Positions 1 through 5,661 of a stretch of 5,661 bases of DNA are shown in pieces. Position 1 is the stretch's first letter. Each line of letters begins with the position of its first letter. The position numbers were made by a program, and so were the translations under genes. The notes beneath the pieces are model-generated. The model was not told the DNA's origin. It worked only from the letters and a program-made list of their open reading frames with translations, and did no database searches. Origin of the DNA: an uncultured Verrucomicrobiota bacterium (GTDB lineage: Bacteria > Verrucomicrobiota > Verrucomicrobiia > Limisphaerales > UBA9464); the NCBI GenBank assembly GCA_903864375.1, contig CAIPFS010000289.1:1-5661 (forward strand), read 5' to 3'.

Positions 1-414
1 CGGGCCATCATTCACCCCGCTGAAGGGGAGGATGGGAACCTGACCGAGTCCATGGCCCGGTATCGGTTGTGGGTGTTTGGGGAGGGGATGACCGAGGGAA
101 TTCAGGGCCCCGATGGCCCCGCCCTCCGGGCTGGCATTTCAGCAGAAAAAGTTCAGGAGGTCTTTGCGCAGAAGGGGAAGCTGGGATGGGGGGACTATGT
201 GAGGTGTCGGGTAAGGTACTTTACGGATGGAGCGGTCATTGGGAGTCGAACTTGGGTCAATCAAGTCTTTGAAGACCATCGCCAACGGTTTGGTCCCAGG
301 CGCAAGGATGGCGCCAGGCGGCTCAGGTTCCTGAACGACTCCACCCTCTTTGGGTTGAGGGATTTAAGGGTGGAACCGTTGGGGGTGGCGGGTGGGAAAG
401 GCAGCTCGATATAG
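1..414 (+). CDS. REP-associated tyrosine transposase (RAYT), C-terminal part, 5' end outside window
   Basis: The frame is open from base 1 to the TAG at 412-414, giving 137 residues with no start needed, so the gene enters from the left; the ATG at 52 is probably internal. The run 'RCRVRYFTDGAVIGSR', then 'RFGPRRKDGARRLRF' and 'LFGLRDLRVEPLG', is the C-terminal signature I recognise from RAYT proteins (Y1/TnpA_REP-like transposases) of Verrucomicrobiota and related bacteria. In this family the HUH metal-binding histidines and the catalytic tyrosine lie in the N-terminal half, so neither can be seen here and activity cannot be judged. These single-copy, domesticated relatives of IS200/IS605 transposases act on REP hairpins in single-stranded DNA; a REP-like hairpin lies about 100 bases downstream. 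The protein ends at a normal-looking position for the family, so the 3' end seems intact. The family call is fairly firm; the upstream extent is unknown. Confidence 0.8.
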   Translation, partial: RAIIHPAEGEDGNLTESMARYRLWVFGEGMTEGIQGPDGPALRAGISAEKVQEVFAQKGKLGWGDYVRCRVRYFTDGAVIGSRTWVNQVFEDHRQRFGPRRKDGARRLRFLNDSTLFGLRDLRVEPLGVAGGKGSSI

Positions 415-442
415 GAGCCACCCTGGCCGCCACGTTGGCTCC
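414..442 (+). repeat. Inverted repeat at the transposase stop codon (possible terminator)
   Basis: GGAGCCA (414-420) and TGGCTCC (436-442) are perfect 7-base reverse complements separated by 15 bases, starting on the last base of the transposase TAG. The position is right for a transcription terminator or an mRNA-stabilising hairpin. However, no U-run follows directly; the nearest T-rich stretch is GGTTTTGG at 449-456. A short direct repeat ACGTTGG (432-438 and 444-450) overlaps its right arm. A Rho-independent terminator is only weakly supported. Confidence 0.35.
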
Positions 443-503
443 GACGTTGGTTTTGGTCATTCCACAAAAGCAGCGCTCATTCGACATCCTGATCGTAATC
501 TGT

Positions 504-544
504 CTACGGGAGTAGTCGTAGCGCGGACGAGTTGAAATCCGCGC
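504..544 (+). repeat. REP-like hairpin with GTAG at its foot
   Basis: GCGCGGA (521-527) and TCCGCGC (538-544) form a perfect 7-bp stem around a 10-base loop, and GTAG (518-521) sits directly at the 5' foot. GTAG next to a GC-rich hairpin is the described recognition feature of REP sequences for RAYT transposases in enterobacteria. A second small inverted repeat, CTACG (504-508) with CGTAG (517-521), lies just in front and contains another GTAG (512-515). Sequences of the kind 'GTAGCGCGGA...TCCGCGC' look like the dispersed repeats I associate with verrucomicrobial genomes. The element lies between the convergent ends of the transposase gene and ruvB, a typical REP location. With only one clear copy in view, the repeat status is inferred from structure and neighbour. 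It is not followed by a T-run on either strand, so a simple terminator is less likely. Confidence 0.55.
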
Positions 545-648
545 GGTGCAAGGGCCACAAGATAACATAGGGTCTGCGCCACGTCGTGAGGACGCGCGGA
601 TCCAAGGCGTGGAAAGACCGTCGGGACTCCCGTGTCCATCCCGCTGGG

Positions 649-1668
649 TCAGAGAAGGCCCGCTTGACGAGAGACTGCGGGCTTGAGACCCAGTCGGCGG
701 TAGGCCAATTCGGAGGCGATGCGGCCCTGAGGCGTCCTTTGGAGGTAGCCCTCCATAATCAGGTACGGTTCATACACTTCTTCAATGGTATCGGGCTCCT
801 CGCCGACGGCTACTGCGAGCGAGTTCACGCCCACCGGCCCTCCACCAAACTTGCCGATGATGGCTTCGAGGATGCGTTTGTCCATTTCATCAAGGCCATA
901 TTGGTCGATCTCGAGGATGGCCAGCGCGGTATCGGCGAGGGAACGGGTGATACGACCGTCCGCACGCACCTGGGCATAGTCGCGAACACGCCGAAGAAGG
1001 TTATTGGCGATCCGGGGTGTTCCGCGGCTGCGGCGGGCAATCTCCATGGCGCCTTCGGGTTCAATTTCCACCTTCAGCAGACCGGCAGCGCGGAGAAGGA
1101 TCCGCTGGAGTTGATCGGCAGAGTAGTAGTCCAGGCGCTCGCGAATCCCAAACCGGGTCAGGAGCGGCGCACTGAGGAGTCCGCTTCGGGTGGTGGCACC
1201 AATCAGGGTGAAGCGGGGAAGCGACAACCGGACACTGCGGGCGTTGGGCCCCTGGTCGATCAGAATGTCGAGTTTGTAGTCTTCCATGGCTGGGTAGAGG
1301 TATTCCTCAATGGTCTTTTGCAGCCGATGGATTTCATCGATGAATAGAACGTCCCCAGCCTCGAGATTGGTCAAAAGCCCGGCAAGATCAGCGGCTTTCT
1401 CGACCGTCGGACCGCTGGTTTCCCGGAGGGTCGCCCCCATGGCTCCCGCCAGAATCTTGGCCAGAGTAGTCTTGCCCAATCCCGGGGGGCCTGAGAGCAG
1501 AATGTGATCGAGGGCCTCGCCGCGTTGGCGGGCGGCGGCGACGGCGATCTCGAGGCGTTCCTTGACCTTGGCCTGGCCGGTAAAATCGGCGAACGCCCCG
1601 GGTCGGAGGGTCTGTTCGAGAACCTGATCGGGCCGGGCCAGGACGTCAGTAACGATCCGTTCGGACAT
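649..1668 (-). CDS. ruvB: Holliday junction branch migration ATPase RuvB
   Basis: RuvB is the hexameric AAA+ motor that, with RuvA, drives branch migration of Holliday junctions during recombinational repair in the cytoplasm; RuvC then resolves them. From the ATG at 1668 the protein has 339 residues, normal for the family. Visible motifs are Walker A 'GPPGLGKTT' (60-68), Walker B 'VLFIDEIHRL' (107-116), sensor 1 'GATTR' (157-161), arginine finger in 'LTRFGI' (Arg172), sensor 2 'RGTPRIANNLLRRVRDYA' (215-232) and the C-terminal winged helix with 'EPYLIMEGYLQRTPQGR' (300-316). All catalytic residues are present. An in-frame GTG at 1701 would add 11 residues (MRDERLSHRSP); I prefer the ATG because 'MSERIV' is a usual RuvB beginning and the GTG lies in the loop of an inverted repeat. 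Neither start has a clear Shine-Dalgarno sequence. ruvA and ruvC are not adjacent. I see no LexA-like box in the 61-base upstream gap. Confidence 0.97.
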   Translation of the reverse strand: MSERIVTDVLARPDQVLEQTLRPGAFADFTGQAKVKERLEIAVAAARQRGEALDHILLSGPPGLGKTTLAKILAGAMGATLRETSGPTVEKAADLAGLLTNLEAGDVLFIDEIHRLQKTIEEYLYPAMEDYKLDILIDQGPNARSVRLSLPRFTLIGATTRSGLLSAPLLTRFGIRERLDYYSADQLQRILLRAAGLLKVEIEPEGAMEIARRSRGTPRIANNLLRRVRDYAQVRADGRITRSLADTALAILEIDQYGLDEMDKRILEAIIGKFGGGPVGVNSLAVAVGEEPDTIEEVYEPYLIMEGYLQRTPQGRIASELAYRRLGLKPAVSRQAGLL

Positions 1669-1688
1669 GGGAGAACGATGCGACAACC

Positions 1689-1721
1689 GTTCGTCGCGCA
1701 CAAAGGCCGATTTCGACGAAC
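1689..1721 (-). repeat. Perfect 8-bp inverted repeat in the protease-ruvB gap
   Basis: GTTCGTCG (1689-1696) and CGACGAAC (1714-1721) are exact reverse complements with a 17-base spacer, filling most of the 61 bases between the protease stop (1730) and the ruvB ATG (1668). In a minus-strand transcript this would be a hairpin about 20 bases before the ruvB start. The ruvB-proximal arm can alternatively pair with GCGAC at 1680-1684 (with GTCGC at 1693-1697), so two mutually exclusive hairpins are possible. No U-run follows. It could be an operator, a leader structure affecting ruvB translation, or chance; nothing in the sequence decides. Confidence 0.4.
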
Positions 1722-1729
1722 TCGATCCG

Positions 1730-4700
1730 CTATTCGCGGCGGACGCGGTAAAACGCGTGAGTCAACACAACGTTGTCGATCAGGGACACGGAGGTGTTGG
1801 TGCCCGTGGCAGGAACATGCGAACGCACGATCGTAAAACCGTTCGCCAAATTGAGGGAACGTTCCAAGGTATAAAAATAACCGGGCCAGCTGCTCCAGGA
1901 CACCGGGTTGAGCGGAGCATGGGAAGCCTGGATCACCGGCACGAGGGGATCCCGTCCGCGTTGGTATTCCCCGGCATTGGTCACGCCATCACCACTGGTG
2001 TCATCGTTGCCGGATTGGGTCAGGTCTCCAAACCACATCAACTCCCATGCGTCGGGCAATCCATCGTTATCGGTATCCTGGGTGGACAAATCCAATTTAA
2101 CGACATCATAGCGCCGACCCGCCGGATTGTGTTGATGAAGGATCAGGGCATGGAGGGGGTTGGCATCGCCATAGCCACGGGCGTCCGCGCGTGATCGATG
2201 TACAGCAACCTGCGGACTAAATCCCTCGGCAAAGAAGGGGGTGTGATTGATCCCGGCGGTGGTGGGATCGAGAACAGGCCGTGCTGCATCGAAGTCGACC
2301 CAGTCCGTGATGGACTCATAGCTTCCCTGGGCGTGGATTCGATAACGGAAGGTCGATTTCGCTGAAGTCAACCCGATGGCACTGGCACGGACGCCATGGA
2401 TGATGGTCCCATTTTCGAACGGCGCGGTATCATGGCTGTTTTCGGAGAGTCCGTTGATGGGGAGGGCCTCCGTGAGGTTACCGCTGGCCAGGGATTCATT
2501 GCGAACAATGGTTTCGAGAGCGCCCGTTGAATTGAAATAGTCATCGACAAAGCCTGAGGCAAACGTGCCGGCATCGCCGTTGACCAGGGTATAATCGACG
2601 ACCCCGTCATTGTTGACATCGATTTCGACATCCAGATTAATCCAGGCGCGCTGGGGAGTGGGCCATGTGCCGGCGACCGCGAATCCGAAGTAAAGCCTGG
2701 CCGCGGCCACGGAACGGGTGACGTCAAAATCCGAAGTAGCACCGAAAGCCAGCACATCGGTTTCGGCCTGATCATCAGTGAATCCGTGACTGGGAAGAAT
2801 GGCACCCAACTCCAGCACGGCTGCCAGAGGCGCGGAGTGCGAGGACGTTCCCCGGGTCGGCAGGAAGAGCGCAGCGCCATCGGTTGTGGGCAACCCGACT
2901 GTCGTTGCCCCGACGGCATAGGTGGAAGCGGCTCGAAAGATACCGTACCACGGAATGTGAAGAGCCAGCGCCGCATTGGTCGCCCAGATTTCGCCGGAAG
3001 ACTCGGGAAGCTGCGGACGGGGAATGGAATTCAAGGTCAGCGAGCTGGTCGGCTCGGCTTTGCGGATGAATTGGGAAGGGTCGGCGTCAAGCCGAACAGC
3101 CACCACGGCGCTGCCTCCGGCGGGTACGGTGACCGAAGGCGGACTGAAGGTCAGGCGGATCCCTGGTTCCGCATAGGTCGCAACGGAGGAAAGCGAGAAA
3201 GTGGAATCCGCGCTCCCATGATTGACCAGTCGGAGATTGCGGGTGTTGGAGTAGGCCACCGGCAATTCGTGGCTGCCGTAATTGACCGAAATGTCCCCAG
3301 CAGAATTATCTGCCTTGAAGATCACTGTCGTGGCCGCAGCTGCGTTGACCTTCAGTCGACCGGCACCGGTCCGAGACTCCGGATAGACATTTCCGGAGGC
3401 ATCACGTGTGGGCACGGAGGTATTCATCAACGCCGCTTTGATATCGTCGGCGGACCACGTGGGATGCTGCTGTTTCAGCAGGGCGGCGGCACCGGCAACA
3501 TGGGGGGTGGCCATGGAGGTACCGGAATAGGTGATGCCATCCGTGCCACTTCCACCCAGAGCGGAGTGGATAACAGCACCCGGGGCCGCGATGTCCGGCT
3601 TCAGATGGCTGCTGTTGAGCACCGGGCCGCGCGAACTGCTATCATCCAGCTCATCTTTGTATTCCGGATGAAGAGCGACCACATTGGGTCCGATGGTTAC
3701 TTTCAATCCGTGGCTCGATTGTGCCCGCAGTTTAGCTCCATCTGTCTGACTGATCATGACCCCGGGAATGGTGATGTCCGAGGTGTCCCCACTGCCACTC
3801 ATGACAAAGGGAGGGGTACTCGTATTGTTGACCATGATCACCGCGATTGCCCCGCTCTGTTGAGCGCTCCTGACTTTTTCGCTAAAGAAACAAGTCCCTC
3901 GATTGATGAGTGCGATTTTCCCCGCCAGGGCACTGCCATTGACCAAAGTAGCGCAGGCGTCGGCCGGGCTGGTGGCGACAACGGTACCGGAGAGGGTTCC
4001 GACCTGGGACAAGGGTGCCGTAAAATCGCCCTCCACTGCTGAATAGGAACCCACCACCGCCGCTGGAGCCGTCACATTGATTTGGAGCGTCGGGTTACCA
4101 TCGGCGTAGGAATTGGCGACGGTGATGGCCCGGGCCGCAAGTCCAGGAGAGGAGACGATGTAGGAGGTATTTCCGTCATTACCGGCGGCAATGCAAACGA
4201 CACATCCGAGTCGGGCCAACCGGTCGATCGCCGCCAATTCAGGGTCGGTGGGATCTTCGACACCAAATTCACTTCCCAGAGACAGATTGACGACGTCCAG
4301 GTGGTCGGCTGTACGACCGTCCTGATTGGGATCAGCCGCCCAGTCCAAGGCATCGGGAACGGCACCAGTGGAGCCGGATTTGCCGAAGATTTTCAAGGCA
4401 TAGAGCGATGCCTCCGGGGCGACTCCAGGACCGATCAGAAACTGGCTTGAATTGTACGGACTGGAATACCCGCGTTGAAACGTGAGATGATTGGTAGTGA
4501 CACCAAAACCGGCTGCGATACCTGCCACATGGGTTCCATGATGCTCGTCCGTGTCATCGAGCGGATCCGGGTCGGGAACTGGCGTGGTGCTACCGGTGAT
4601 TCCGGAAGCATCGTAATCCTCGCCGACGAAGTCGGTTCCCCCCACGACCTTGGCAGTGGGAAATGTACCGGGTTCAATAAGGGTGGGATCGTTGGCGATG

Positions 4701-5215
4701 TAGTCCGCCACGCTGCCCGAGCCTCCAAAATCGGCGTGGTTATAATCGATGCCACTGTCGATGATGCCGAGTTTCACCCCTTTGCCGGTCAGTGAAAGGC
4801 CGGAGGAGGCCCAAACTGCGGGTGCTCCAATGAACGGAACGCTGAATCGAAGTTGACGCTGGTAGATATGGGCCAACCGGACCTGTTTGACTCCGGGGAG
4901 AGCTCGAACCGCGGAAAGTGAAGCCGCCGGCAGTTCCACACGGAAGGCATTGAGGACCGTCTGAAAGCGTCCCGTTACCTGCCCGCCGAGACCTGTGATC
5001 GCGGGTTCAAGGGCGGCTTGATCGGCAAGAACCTCAGCACGGCGAAGTGAACCCGGTTCCTGGCCGGGCGCTACAACGGACGAGGTTGCCACGTTCCGCG
5101 CCAGTTCGACATCAGCGACTGGAGGTCGTTCCAATTCAACCAGATAAGTGCTACCCGACACCCCGAATTGCAGTCCGAGGGACAGCCCGGTGAGCCAGCG
5201 ACAAAATGAGTTCAT
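1730..5215 (-). CDS. Secreted multidomain subtilisin-family (S8) serine protease with PA domain and calcium-binding C-terminal tail
   Basis: This is a predicted exported endopeptidase of 1161 residues, much larger than a simple subtilisin and closest in layout to Vpr-like S8A proteases. Order of parts, counted from the ATG at 5215: a signal peptide (1 to about 22, Arg6 then a hydrophobic stretch); an I9-type propeptide/inhibitor (about 60-119); the S8 catalytic domain (about 126-632) with Asp153 in 'GIIDSGID', His226 in 'HGTHVAG', oxyanion Asn346 in 'AAGNDG' and Ser567 in 'GTSMATPHVAG'; a PA domain inserted before the serine (about 409-504) with a likely Cys pair; an Ig/Fn3-like domain (about 637-717) leading to 'HIPWYGIFRAAS'; about 280 residues I cannot assign, containing an Asp-rich 'DVNNDGVVDY'; a thrombospondin-3-like calcium-binding segment (about 1047-1093); and a final domain of about 60 residues ending 'FYRVRRE'. 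All catalytic residues are intact. An upstream ATG at 5269 adds 18 polar residues; I chose 5215 because it puts the signal peptide at the N terminus, though neither start has a good ribosome-binding site. Substrate is unknown. Confidence 0.93.
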   Translation of the reverse strand: MNSFCRWLTGLSLGLQFGVSGSTYLVELERPPVADVELARNVATSSVVAPGQEPGSLRRAEVLADQAALEPAITGLGGQVTGRFQTVLNAFRVELPAASLSAVRALPGVKQVRLAHIYQRQLRFSVPFIGAPAVWASSGLSLTGKGVKLGIIDSGIDYNHADFGGSGSVADYIANDPTLIEPGTFPTAKVVGGTDFVGEDYDASGITGSTTPVPDPDPLDDTDEHHGTHVAGIAAGFGVTTNHLTFQRGYSSPYNSSQFLIGPGVAPEASLYALKIFGKSGSTGAVPDALDWAADPNQDGRTADHLDVVNLSLGSEFGVEDPTDPELAAIDRLARLGCVVCIAAGNDGNTSYIVSSPGLAARAITVANSYADGNPTLQINVTAPAAVVGSYSAVEGDFTAPLSQVGTLSGTVVATSPADACATLVNGSALAGKIALINRGTCFFSEKVRSAQQSGAIAVIMVNNTSTPPFVMSGSGDTSDITIPGVMISQTDGAKLRAQSSHGLKVTIGPNVVALHPEYKDELDDSSSRGPVLNSSHLKPDIAAPGAVIHSALGGSGTDGITYSGTSMATPHVAGAAALLKQQHPTWSADDIKAALMNTSVPTRDASGNVYPESRTGAGRLKVNAAAATTVIFKADNSAGDISVNYGSHELPVAYSNTRNLRLVNHGSADSTFSLSSVATYAEPGIRLTFSPPSVTVPAGGSAVVAVRLDADPSQFIRKAEPTSSLTLNSIPRPQLPESSGEIWATNAALALHIPWYGIFRAASTYAVGATTVGLPTTDGAALFLPTRGTSSHSAPLAAVLELGAILPSHGFTDDQAETDVLAFGATSDFDVTRSVAAARLYFGFAVAGTWPTPQRAWINLDVEIDVNNDGVVDYTLVNGDAGTFASGFVDDYFNSTGALETIVRNESLASGNLTEALPINGLSENSHDTAPFENGTIIHGVRASAIGLTSAKSTFRYRIHAQGSYESITDWVDFDAARPVLDPTTAGINHTPFFAEGFSPQVAVHRSRADARGYGDANPLHALILHQHNPAGRRYDVVKLDLSTQDTDNDGLPDAWELMWFGDLTQSGNDDTSGDGVTNAGEYQRGRDPLVPVIQASHAPLNPVSWSSWPGYFYTLERSLNLANGFTIVRSHVPATGTNTSVSLIDNVVLTHAFYRVRRE

Positions 5216-5354
5216 GCCAATACGTTCGTGATCACCTGAATTCCACTGATAACCATCCAACCTAGCCATCGGTTACTCGAAAGATAGTGAAAAGGGACGG
5301 CGACCAGCCGCAGGCAACCCAAATCTTGCAATCAACTCCCCGACCTGTTATGCT

Positions 5355-5382
5355 TTGAATAGTAAGTAAAACTTAATTTTAT
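5355..5382 (+). promoter_or_regulatory. Candidate promoter for the rightward membrane-protein gene
   Basis: An AT-rich island (about 5346-5385) stands out in otherwise GC-rich DNA between the divergent protease and membrane-protein genes. Reading rightward, TTGAAT (5355-5360) resembles a -35 element (TTGACA) and TTTTAT (5377-5382) a -10 element (TATAAT, 4 of 6), with a 16-base spacer. Transcription from here would leave a leader of about 95 bases before the ATG at 5482. The same island could serve the protease on the other strand, where no convincing pair of boxes was found. Assignment is by eye only. Confidence 0.25.
5363..5375. promoter_or_regulatory. Small palindrome inside the candidate promoter
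   Basis: TAAGT (5363-5367) and ACTTA (5371-5375) are exact reverse complements around AAA. It falls between the proposed -35 and -10 boxes, where a repressor site would overlap RNA polymerase binding. In AT-rich DNA a 5-bp match arises easily, so this is a weak operator candidate. Confidence 0.15.
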
Positions 5383-5390
5383 GTTCTCCG

Positions 5391-5421
5391 GGCAGCATCA
5401 CGTCATTCCGTCAGGGCTGCC
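5391..5421 (+). other. Possible hairpin in the leader of the rightward gene
   Basis: GGCAGC (5391-5396) and GCTGCC (5416-5421) are perfect 6-base complements with a 19-base spacer, inside which ACG (5400-5402) and CGT (5409-5411) could pair as well. It would lie near the 5' end of the leader upstream of the ATG at 5482 if the proposed promoter is right. No known riboswitch fold is recognised. Confidence 0.18.
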
Positions 5422-5481
5422 TTCCAGATTCTAAACCAGTCAACACCAGGCGCCCCCCGTCAGTCTCAGGCCAGCCGCCCC

Positions 5482-5661
5482 ATGTCTTCCCTATCGTCGA
5501 CGAATTCAAAAGACCACCGCGTTCCCAAGGATCAACTGGATGCGGAGGCATCGGATTTACCGACCGACGCTGAGTTCGAGATCATCCGCGTGCGACGCAG
5601 GGAGGGCCGCAGAAGAAAGGGGAAGATTGCGAAAAACCTCGTGGTGATCGGCTTTCTCCTC
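5482..5661 (+). CDS. N-terminal part of an uncharacterised single-pass or N-anchored membrane protein, 3' end outside window
   Basis: From the ATG at 5482 the frame is open for exactly 60 codons to the window edge. The start is well bounded: an in-frame TAA lies at 5374-5376, and no other ATG, GTG or TTG occurs in frame between it and 5482. The visible protein begins with about 33 polar, acidic-leaning residues (MSSLSSTNSKDHRVPKDQLD...), then a strongly basic stretch 'RVRRREGRRRKGKIAK' (36-51), then a hydrophobic run 'NLVVIGFLL' (52-60) that continues past the edge. Basic residues directly before a hydrophobic segment suggest an N-in signal anchor, with the tail in the cytoplasm. The family cannot be recognised from this part. 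No strong Shine-Dalgarno sequence precedes the ATG; the stretch before it is C-rich. It is transcribed divergently from the protease gene. Confidence 0.7.
   Translation, partial: MSSLSSTNSKDHRVPKDQLDAEASDLPTDAEFEIIRVRRREGRRRKGKIAKNLVVIGFLL

Noticed and set aside
323..639. Short minus-strand frames in the transposase 3' end and the convergent gap
   Set aside because: They overlap the supported transposase frame or the REP-like hairpin, and have no motif or ribosome-binding site.
619..648. Small hairpin CGGG-ACT-CCCG (622-632) just after the ruvB stop as a terminator
   Set aside because: The stem is only 4 bp and no U-run follows on the minus strand.
586..1347. Open frame of 253 codons on the plus strand, opposite ruvB
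   Set aside because: It lies antisense to conserved RuvB motifs and has no recognisable protein features; a product of codon bias on the coding strand.
1669..1729. LexA/SOS box upstream of ruvB
   Set aside because: ruv genes are often SOS-controlled, so I looked for TGTTC-N4-GAACA-like and CTG-N10-CAG-like sites, but none is convincing in the gap.
1667..2194. Open frame of 175 codons on the plus strand across the ruvB-protease gap
   Set aside because: It is mostly antisense to the protease C-terminal tail, and its composition does not resemble a real protein.
2786..4042. Open frame of 418 codons on the plus strand, opposite the protease catalytic domain
   Set aside because: It is antisense to well-supported protease motifs, has low-complexity Gly/Arg-rich composition typical of a shadow frame in GC-rich DNA, and shows no recognisable domain.
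5381..5434. 17-codon ORF starting at the ATG at 5381, a possible leader peptide for the downstream gene
   Set aside because: The ATG overlaps the proposed -10 box, there is no ribosome-binding site, and the peptide shows no run of regulatory codons.
1..5661. CRISPR array, tRNA, rRNA, or a defence/toxin-antitoxin cassette
   Set aside because: No regularly spaced direct repeats, no cloverleaf-like or rRNA-like sequence, and no small gene pairs were seen; the space is taken up by the genes listed.

Overview
The window looks like chromosomal DNA from a GC-rich member of the Verrucomicrobiota, probably the Pedosphaera/Limisphaerales side. Three things point there. The secreted protease ends in a calcium-binding 'DTDNDGLPDAWEL' segment followed by a short domain ending in 'FYRVRRE', a tail I associate with secreted verrucomicrobial proteins. 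The left edge carries the C-terminal half of a REP-associated tyrosine transposase of the 'CRVRYFTDGAVIGSR' type common in that phylum. The RuvB is an ordinary bacterial one. This assignment is an inference from family knowledge, not a search result.

Layout from left to right. Bases 1-414 (+) hold the 3' end of a RAYT-type transposase gene cut by the window edge. Bases 415-648 are a convergent intergenic gap with a small hairpin at the transposase stop codon and a REP-like hairpin preceded by GTAG. ruvB follows on the minus strand (649-1668). A 61-base gap containing a perfect 8-bp inverted repeat separates it from a very large minus-strand gene (1730-5215) for a secreted subtilisin-family (S8) multidomain protease. 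To the right of the protease start is a divergent intergenic region (5216-5481) with an AT-rich promoter-like patch. From 5482 a plus-strand gene for an N-terminally anchored membrane protein begins and runs off the window edge.

The genes do not form an obvious pathway. RuvB is a housekeeping Holliday-junction motor, with no ruvA or ruvC in view. The protease is an exported degradative enzyme that lies immediately upstream of ruvB on the same strand, so they could share a transcript, but no functional link is evident. The transposase and the REP hairpin fit together as a RAYT/REP pair. I see no tRNA, rRNA, CRISPR array or defence-type cassette. The most notable observations are the transposase/REP pairing, the inverted repeat between the protease and ruvB, and the uncharacterised middle region and C-terminal tail of the protease.
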